Source of the DNA: Bacteroidota bacterium | Lineage (GTDB): Bacteria; Bacteroidota; Bacteroidia; Bacteroidales; B18-G4 | Direction: 5' to 3' | Assembly (NCBI GenBank): GCA_003648575.1 | Contig: QMPN01000083.1 | Coordinates: 1 to 11,144, forward strand | DNA length: 11,144 nucleotides | Shown: in pieces, positions 6,192-11,144 of the stretch | Position numbering within the stretch: position 1 is the first letter of the stretch | Layout of the letters: the number at the start of each line of letters is the position of its first letter | Notes under the pieces: generated by a model | What the model was told of the DNA's origin: nothing | The model's database searches: none | The model's input: only the letters and a program-made list of their open reading frames with translations | Position numbers and translations under genes: made by a program

Positions 6192-6847
6192 TGTTGAAAA
6201 TAGAACATATCACGGCTTCATATCATAAGGGAAATCCTATCCTGAAGGATGTCAGCCTGGAAGTAGGCTCGGGAGAACGTGTCGTTATCCTTGGCAGGAA
6301 TGGTGCGGGAAAAACAACCTTCGCAAATAGTATATTCGGCCTTGTGCCCATGCTCTCAGGCGGGATATCATACAACGGCAAGGATTTAAGCCGCTTGTCT
6401 GCCGACAGGATCAAGGCCTGCGGGATTGCCTATTTTATGCAGGGGGCACCCGTATTTCAGCAGATGACGGTCAGGGAAAACCTGCTTTTTGCTGCAGGCA
6501 ATATGAAAGCTCGGGAATTCAATTCCCGGCTTGAGGATCTTCGAAAAACCCTTAGCCTGCTGAAGGATCCTGCCATAGACCGTACACCAGCCGGATCGCT
6601 AAGTGGAGGAGAGCGTACACAACTGGCTGTTGGAATGGCCATTATAAATCAACCTTCCTTGCTTATTCTCGATGAACCATTTGCAGGCCTGTCGCCGGCC
6701 AATGCAAAGCTGGTGCTGCAAATTCTGGAGGATTATGCCCGGAAGAGCACTGTCTCCATCATAATGATTGCCCAGGACAGGCAGCTGGCAACTGCATTTT
6801 CTGCGTCACAATTCCTGATCCGCGACGGAAAGATCATCAGGGAATAA
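6191..6847 (+). CDS. livF: HAAT-family ABC importer ATPase LivF
   Basis: This 218-residue ATPase partners LivG (E. coli LivF 237, so the C-terminus is a little short). Motifs: Walker A GRNGAGKTT (35-43), Q-loop Gln84 in YFMQGAPVF, intact signature LSGGE (137-141), and Walker B LLILDEP with Asp161-Glu162. The switch position is Gln195 (IAQD), which corresponds to the VEQN of classical LivF, so the missing His is a family trait. The Glu before it has become Ala. The start codon overlaps the livG stop by one base (TAATG), which suggests translational coupling. No terminator follows, so transcription could continue into the downstream genes. Confidence 0.93.
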   Translation: MLKIEHITASYHKGNPILKDVSLEVGSGERVVILGRNGAGKTTFANSIFGLVPMLSGGISYNGKDLSRLSADRIKACGIAYFMQGAPVFQQMTVRENLLFAAGNMKAREFNSRLEDLRKTLSLLKDPAIDRTPAGSLSGGERTQLAVGMAIINQPSLLILDEPFAGLSPANAKLVLQILEDYARKSTVSIIMIAQDRQLATAFSASQFLIRDGKIIRE

Positions 6848-6868
6848 TCGAATCCTTTATTTTTTTAG

Positions 6869-6876
6869 TATCTTGC
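6869..6876 (+). promoter_or_regulatory. Weak candidate -7 element before the InsA-like gene
   Basis: TATCTTGC lies 16 bases before the ATG at 6893 and resembles TATCTTTGC, a common form of the Bacteroidota -7 region, with one T missing. A T-rich run (6857-6866) precedes it. It may provide a separate promoter in the 45-bp gap after livF. Confidence 0.25.
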
Positions 6877-6892
6877 GAACTAAATATAGTTT

Positions 6893-7336
6893 ATGCAGGA
6901 TGAAAATATATTTTGCCGGAAATGCGGTAGCAGGCATAGGGTCAAGGCAGGACTTATCGGTGGAGCGCAGCGATACAAGTGTAAGGATTGCGGTTTTCAC
7001 TATACCGTGAACCAAAAGGGTGTTCCGGCAGATAAAAAGAGGCTGGCAATACACCTGTACCTGGAAGGGATGGGTTTCAGGGCAATAAGCAGGATAACAG
7101 GAGTAAGTGATGTTGCAATAGCTAAATGGATTAATCCCATGAAAGAAAACCTGCTGCCAATTCGAAAGGAAAAGATTAAAGTAAACGAGATACATAAGTT
7201 CGAACATTTCTTTATAACCAAAGAGCTCTTTAATCAGTATGGATGGCTTCTGATCGGGACGGAAGAGAATAAAGGTGTATGCTTGTTCGGCTCCTACACC
7301 AGCGGCAATTGCCAGATTACCAGTACCAGGTATTAG
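6893..7336 (+). CDS. Solo InsA-like zinc-ribbon/HTH protein, possibly a domesticated IS1-type DNA-binding protein
   Basis: The 147-residue product has an N-terminal zinc ribbon (Cys8, Cys11, Cys30, Cys33 in CRKCG...CKDCG), then a helix-turn-helix of the IS1 type (about residues 48-80, GMGFRAISRITGVSDVAIAKWI region). Both match the InsA DNA-binding half of IS1-family transposases. The C-terminal part (about 95-147) looks like the remains of the DDE domain: EIHKFEHF stands where IS1 transposases have an EIDE(L/M)W motif, so the first catalytic Asp would be His101. No InsB frame, terminal inverted repeats or target duplication are seen. The last residues (ITSTRY) and the stop are supplied by a heptamer repeat array, so the natural C-terminus may have been lost. 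It could be a local regulator or a decaying transposase. Confidence 0.75.
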   Translation: MQDENIFCRKCGSRHRVKAGLIGGAQRYKCKDCGFHYTVNQKGVPADKKRLAIHLYLEGMGFRAISRITGVSDVAIAKWINPMKENLLPIRKEKIKVNEIHKFEHFFITKELFNQYGWLLIGTEENKGVCLFGSYTSGNCQITSTRY

Positions 7337-7393
7337 GTACAATGTATTAAGTACTAGGTATCTAGTATCCAGTATCCAGTATCCAGTATCATC
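7317..7393. repeat. Heptamer array overlapping the 3' end of the InsA-like gene
   Basis: In steps of 7 from 7317 the units are TTACCAG, TACCAGG, TATTAGG, TACAATG, TATTAAG, TACTAGG, TATCTAG, three copies of TATCCAG, and TATCATC, eleven units with no slip. The unit thus drifts around TATCCAG while its length is kept. The first two to three units lie inside the preceding coding frame and provide its TAG stop at 7334-7336. Confidence 0.85.
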
Positions 7394-7463
7394 TATAATA
7401 AGTTAGCATTATTCTGCCATTATATTCCTATCATTGCCGTTGATAAGCTGAAATGGCCTTATT
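7394..7463. other. Leader of the substrate-binding protein gene
   Basis: Seventy bases separate the heptamer array from the ATG at 7464. I see no exact TAnnTTTG element. A weak hairpin, GCCGTT (7435-7440) with AATGGC (7452-7457, one G-U), ends seven bases before the start codon and could affect initiation. No terminator is present, so read-through from the upstream cassette is possible. Confidence 0.3.
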
Positions 7464-8609
7464 ATGCGCAAAACCCCGATTCTGATCCTTATCCTGGCAG
7501 CATTCCTGTTTTCTTGCTCTGAAAACGAAAGTAGAAAACGAAAAAAGGAACGCGAAATCCCCACTTACCGTATTGGTGTTAACCTTCCCCTGACGGGAAA
7601 TGGCAGCTATTTTGCAGAGGAATTCAAGAAGGGCATGGACCTGGCAATGGAGCATGTCGGCGACTCATCAGGAAAGATACGTATTGAAGCTATCTATGAG
7701 GATAACAAGCTTAATCCGAAAGATGCAGTTACGATCACCAAGAAATTTATTGAGATTGATGATGTGGATCTTGTCGTTACCGGCTACACACCGATTATAC
7801 AGGCAACAGTGGGCTTGCTCGAGCGCGAAGGCATTCCAACATTGCTGACCTTATCCAGCGCTGCAAATATTGCGGCCACACATAAATGGGCTTTTCGTGA
7901 TTTTGAGCTCGAATCAGAGATCATGCCATTGCTCGCGTCTTATGCATACACGAGCCTGGACCTCCGAAGAGGAAGCTGGCTGGTGGTTAACGATGACATG
8001 GGCAAGGATGCAGTAGAATTTTTCAGTGAAAGGTTTATTGAGCTGGGAGGGGTGATGCCGGGAGGAGAAGTATTTGAACCTTCAGAATTGGACCTTCGAA
8101 ATAAGATCAATAAGGTGATGGATAACGATCCTGATTTTGTTGTCCTGGCCGGTCGTGGTTCTGCTATGATCAATGCTATCAGGCAAATACGTGAGCGTGC
8201 TCCTGAACTTCCCATCATATGCAATAATACGGTTGACAATGAGATGGTATGGACAGCATTAGGGGAAGATGGCGATTTTATCTGGTACCCGCGCCCTTAT
8301 ATTGATTTTTCTGCCAGGCTTTACAACAAAGCAAACGAACGCTTTAAGGCTAAATATGGCGAGGATATGAACTGGCTGAATGTATATGGGATGACGATGG
8401 TAGCATACCTGGTAAAGGGGCTGCACAGCTCAGAAGGCGAAAGGGACGCCATGCGTGAATACCTCAGAACCCTTGATGTGTCATCCATCCGTGGAAGGCT
8501 TGTTATGGATGAAAACTGCGATGTAAATGTGCCGCATGTCGTTTATACAAGGATGAATGGACAGTCGGTGCAGACAGAGGAAAGCATCGAAGTAGAAAAG
8601 AATGACTAG
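7464..8609 (+). CDS. Lipoprotein substrate-binding protein, Peripla_BP_6 (LivJ/LivK-like) family
   Basis: The 381-residue product starts with a lipoprotein signal peptide; lipobox LFSC puts the lipidated Cys at residue 18. A charged linker (SENESRKRKKERE) leads into a type I periplasmic-binding fold beginning with RIGVNLPLTGNG (36-47). Family landmarks include YEDNKLNPKDAV, GIPTLLTLSSAANI (about 125-136), a DDMGKDAVEFF segment in the second lobe and DFVVLAGRGSAMINAIRQ (about 224-241). It lacks the two Cys of LIV-binding proteins. Ligand-contact positions differ: GYTPII (107-112) replaces the Ser-rich GHLCSSST, and CNNTVDN (253-259) replaces GPEGVGN, losing the head-group Glu. It is most likely the binding protein of the upstream permeases, ligand unknown, and is only 24 bp from the receptor gene. 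Confidence 0.9.
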   Translation: MRKTPILILILAAFLFSCSENESRKRKKEREIPTYRIGVNLPLTGNGSYFAEEFKKGMDLAMEHVGDSSGKIRIEAIYEDNKLNPKDAVTITKKFIEIDDVDLVVTGYTPIIQATVGLLEREGIPTLLTLSSAANIAATHKWAFRDFELESEIMPLLASYAYTSLDLRRGSWLVVNDDMGKDAVEFFSERFIELGGVMPGGEVFEPSELDLRNKINKVMDNDPDFVVLAGRGSAMINAIRQIRERAPELPIICNNTVDNEMVWTALGEDGDFIWYPRPYIDFSARLYNKANERFKAKYGEDMNWLNVYGMTMVAYLVKGLHSSEGERDAMREYLRTLDVSSIRGRLVMDENCDVNVPHVVYTRMNGQSVQTEESIEVEKND

Positions 8610-8633
8610 AAATTTTAACCAAAATCTATACCA

Positions 8634-11144
8634 ATGAAAAAAACTTTACAATTCATGTTTTTAACGCTTTGCGCATCTCTTCTCTCTCTGGGTGTGATGG
8701 CACAGACAAACACCATAAACGGTTATGTGTATGACCTGGATAGTGGTGAACCTCTGGAGAATGCAAATATAAAGGTGCAGGGAAGCAATACAGGAAGTGT
8801 TAGTGATGAAACGGGATACTTTAGCATCGATGTGAGCGGAAGCAGTGAAATGACCATCGAGGTTTCCTACATTGGATACAAAGCTATTGCCATGAGTGCA
8901 TTGCCCGGTCAGTTGCTTCAGATTAAACTTGAACCTGATGTGATCATGGGTGCCGAGGTGGTGATCAGTGCTTCACGTCTGGATGAAAAAATGATGGAAA
9001 CTCCGCTTACCATCCAGAAAATGAATGTGAAAGAGATCCAGAATTCTGCATCGGGAGATTATTTCAGTGGTCTTTCGAATATGCGGGATGTAGAAATCAT
9101 AAACAATAGTATTGGGTTCAAGGTGTTTAATGCCAGGGGCTTTAATACTACCTCAGCTCTGCGTGTTGTACAGTTTATCGATGGTGTCGATAACCAAATG
9201 CCCACTATCAACGTCGTCCCGGGTAATATGTTTGGCGTAAACGATCTTGATATTGAAAGTATTGAGGTAATCTCCGGACCGGCATCAGCCATGTACGGGC
9301 CAAATGCCATGCAGGGGGTGATGAGTGTGAATACTAAAAGCCCGTTTAAGTATAGTGGCTTTAGCCTTAAAGTAAAAGCGGGAACACAGCAGTATGGCGA
9401 AGTTCAGTTTCGCTATGGGGACGTTTTTGCCAAAGGGAAACTGGGATTCAAGATAACGGGTTCAGCCATGACAGCCAAAGACTGGATCGCTGATGACCCT
9501 AAAGCCAATCGCTATGGCAACCAGCCTACACCACCTCAGAATTTTAATCAGATGATCCAGGACCAGGCGGATGCCGGTGTCCCCATTTTTGAGCAGTTCA
9601 GCGATTATGCAAGTATGTATCCTGATGCCAATCCGGGGATGGTACAATTTCTGATGCCCGGTTATATGGAGTCGCAGTTGTGGGACGACAAGACAAAAAA
9701 TTATAAGATCGGTGGTGGCCTGTATTATAAGATCACTCCTGAAATGATGATTAAATATGAAGGTCGATATTCTACCGGTACAAGTATTTACATGGGTAAC
9801 AACCGTGCACCGTTAAAGGATTTTTATCAGACCCAGCATATGCTTGGTTTCGATTATAAAGGATTTTCCTTCAAAGGATATATGAGTAAGGATGACACAA
9901 AGAATACCTTCAGCCTTCCGGCCTCGGGTGTGAATATGGGTTTCAGTTCGCTGAAATATGTAGATCCTGCTTATCTGGGTACGTATGTACAAACCATGGC
10001 AGGTTTAACCAATAATTTTACTGATCCTTATCATCATACCTGGGGTGTAACAGCTGATGAATCGGCTATGATGGCTGCCAATGGTGAATGGCTGCAGCCG
10101 GGAACTCCTGAATGGGAAGCTGCCTTTGATAAGGTGACCACCAATCCTCCTCCCTATGGAGCTAATTTCCAGAGTAAAACCACTCTCTATCACCTGGAGG
10201 CACTCTATAACCACAGCTTTAACAGGGTGGACCTGAACGTGGGAGCTTCTTTCAGAAATACGAATCCTGTATCGAACGGTACTACGTTCTCTGATACAAG
10301 CAGCACTATTAATGTATCTGAATATGGCGGTTTTGCCCAGGCTATCTGGGATGCTGTTCAAAATAAACTTAAAGTATTTGCATCTATCCGTGCCGATAAG
10401 AATACGAACTACGACCTGCAATTATCTCCCAGGCTGGCACTGGTATATAATGTAAACGAATCACATGTGATTCGCCTGACCGGGCAATCGGCTTTTCGTA
10501 GCCCAACTGTGGCCGACCAGTATAATTATTTAAACAAGGGTTATGAATATACTGTCGGGAACGTAGATGGCTTTGGAAATGCATATACCCTGGGATCGGT
10601 AATGGCTTTCGATGGCTCGAATCCTGAGGTGCTACAAACTACATATGTAGAAGCTGTTAAACCTGAGCAGTTAAAAAGTGTTGAGCTGGGTTATAATGGG
10701 CTCATCACCAAGAAGTTCTTCGTCGACCTTAGTGTGTATTATAATATGTACTCGGACTTTATCACTGCTTCCCAGGTTGTGCGGCCTAATTCAGGAGTAG
10801 CCGGTGAACAGAGTGGGGTAGATGATATCGCAACAAGGAATTATACCAGATACCTTGTGGCCACTAACACCAGAGAAGACCTGAACACATATGGATTCAG
10901 TATAGGACTGAATTACTATATTAATCCGACTTTAAAAGTATATGCCAATTATACTTTTTCAAAACTCGATACCGCGGATTTCAAGGATGACTTTATGATT
11001 GCCTACAATACGCCGGAACATAAGGTAAATGTTGGGATGGAAGGAAAGATCTACAAAGGTTTCGGCTTTGCCCTGAACTGGCGCTGGGTAGATGATTATA
11101 TCTGGGAATCTGTATTTGCACCTTATCCATATGAGATCAAATCC
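8634..11144 (+). CDS. TonB-dependent outer-membrane receptor with N-terminal CarboxypepD_reg-like domain (3' end outside window)
   Basis: The frame is open from ATG 8634 to the right edge, exactly 837 codons. A signal peptide (about residues 1-23, ending VMA) precedes a carboxypeptidase-regulatory-like domain (about 25-105: INGYVYDLDSGEPLENANI, SDETGYFSIDV, SYIGYKA). A likely TonB-box region EVVISASR follows. The plug (about 118-233) contains FNARGFN, FIDGVDNQMP, IESIEVISGPASAMYGPNAM and ends VNTKSP. The remainder is alternating aromatic/hydrophobic beta-barrel sequence, including FRSPTVADQY and LKSVELGYNG. Only the last part of the barrel should be missing. The N-terminal domain is typical of Bacteroidota receptors. 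The 24-bp gap to the binding-protein gene suggests co-transcription and a shared substrate; the ligand cannot be deduced. Confidence 0.93.
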   Translation, partial: MKKTLQFMFLTLCASLLSLGVMAQTNTINGYVYDLDSGEPLENANIKVQGSNTGSVSDETGYFSIDVSGSSEMTIEVSYIGYKAIAMSALPGQLLQIKLEPDVIMGAEVVISASRLDEKMMETPLTIQKMNVKEIQNSASGDYFSGLSNMRDVEIINNSIGFKVFNARGFNTTSALRVVQFIDGVDNQMPTINVVPGNMFGVNDLDIESIEVISGPASAMYGPNAMQGVMSVNTKSPFKYSGFSLKVKAGTQQYGEVQFRYGDVFAKGKLGFKITGSAMTAKDWIADDPKANRYGNQPTPPQNFNQMIQDQADAGVPIFEQFSDYASMYPDANPGMVQFLMPGYMESQLWDDKTKNYKIGGGLYYKITPEMMIKYEGRYSTGTSIYMGNNRAPLKDFYQTQHMLGFDYKGFSFKGYMSKDDTKNTFSLPASGVNMGFSSLKYVDPAYLGTYVQTMAGLTNNFTDPYHHTWGVTADESAMMAANGEWLQPGTPEWEAAFDKVTTNPPPYGANFQSKTTLYHLEALYNHSFNRVDLNVGASFRNTNPVSNGTTFSDTSSTINVSEYGGFAQAIWDAVQNKLKVFASIRADKNTNYDLQLSPRLALVYNVNESHVIRLTGQSAFRSPTVADQYNYLNKGYEYTVGNVDGFGNAYTLGSVMAFDGSNPEVLQTTYVEAVKPEQLKSVELGYNGLITKKFFVDLSVYYNMYSDFITASQVVRPNSGVAGEQSGVDDIATRNYTRYLVATNTREDLNTYGFSIGLNYYINPTLKVYANYTFSKLDTADFKDDFMIAYNTPEHKVNVGMEGKIYKGFGFALNWRWVDDYIWESVFAPYPYEIKS

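Noticed and set aside
6848..7463. A complete IS1-family insertion sequence
   Set aside because: Only the InsA-like domain and a short remnant are present. I found no InsB frame, no terminal inverted repeats and no flanking duplication.
3635..8609. Urea (Urt) transporter instead of a Liv-type system
   Set aside because: Both belong to the HAAT family, but the two permeases are short Liv-type cores and no urease or urt-typical neighbour is present. The ligand is left open.

Overview
The window looks like a chromosomal segment of a member of the Bacteroidota. Four things point that way: a secreted PKD-repeat surface protein of the type usually exported by the type IX secretion system; a TonB-dependent receptor with an N-terminal carboxypeptidase-regulatory-like domain; several matches to the Bacteroidota -7 promoter element TAnnTTTG; and starts with A/T-rich leaders and no clear Shine-Dalgarno sequence. 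I cannot place it more finely from sequence alone.

Layout. (1) Positions 1-2342, minus strand: the 5' 780 codons of a large secreted surface protein that runs off the left edge. (2) Positions 2343-3466: a gene-free island of about 1.1 kb filled with repeats. It holds a 21-unit octamer array, a nested foldback, a roughly 175-bp tandem duplication whose copies each carry a heptamer array plus a GC-rich hairpin, and a large near-perfect hairpin. (3) Positions 3467-3540, minus strand: tRNA-Arg(UCU) with its own terminator. (4) Positions 3635-6847, plus strand: a tightly packed four-gene cassette livH-livM-livG-livF (1-nt gap, 0-nt gap, 1-nt overlap) encoding the two permeases and two ATPases of a HAAT-family (branched-chain amino acid type) ABC importer. 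(5) Positions 6893-7336: a small zinc-ribbon/HTH protein related to the IS1 InsA DNA-binding domain, with no surrounding insertion sequence. (6) Positions 7464-8609: a lipoprotein substrate-binding protein of the Peripla_BP_6 family. (7) Positions 8634 to the right edge: a TonB-dependent receptor, 837 codons visible and incomplete at the 3' end.

How the genes may work together. The plus-strand genes read as a possible envelope-spanning import route: TonB-dependent receptor in the outer membrane, lipoprotein binding protein, LivHM channel in the inner membrane, LivGF motor. Pairing a HAAT-type importer with its own TonB-dependent receptor is not the textbook arrangement and is the best candidate here for an undescribed system. 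Two details make it more distinctive. The LivG signature motif has lost its conserved glycine, while LivF keeps LSGGE, which predicts one canonical and one degenerate ATP site. The binding protein has also lost the residues that hold the amino-acid head group in the E. coli LIV/Leu-binding proteins, so the ligand may not be a branched-chain amino acid. The InsA-like protein between the ATPase and binding-protein genes is a candidate domesticated regulator.

A second theme is non-coding: four intergenic arrays in one window are built of units of fixed length (7 or 8 bp) whose sequence drifts while the register is almost perfectly kept.
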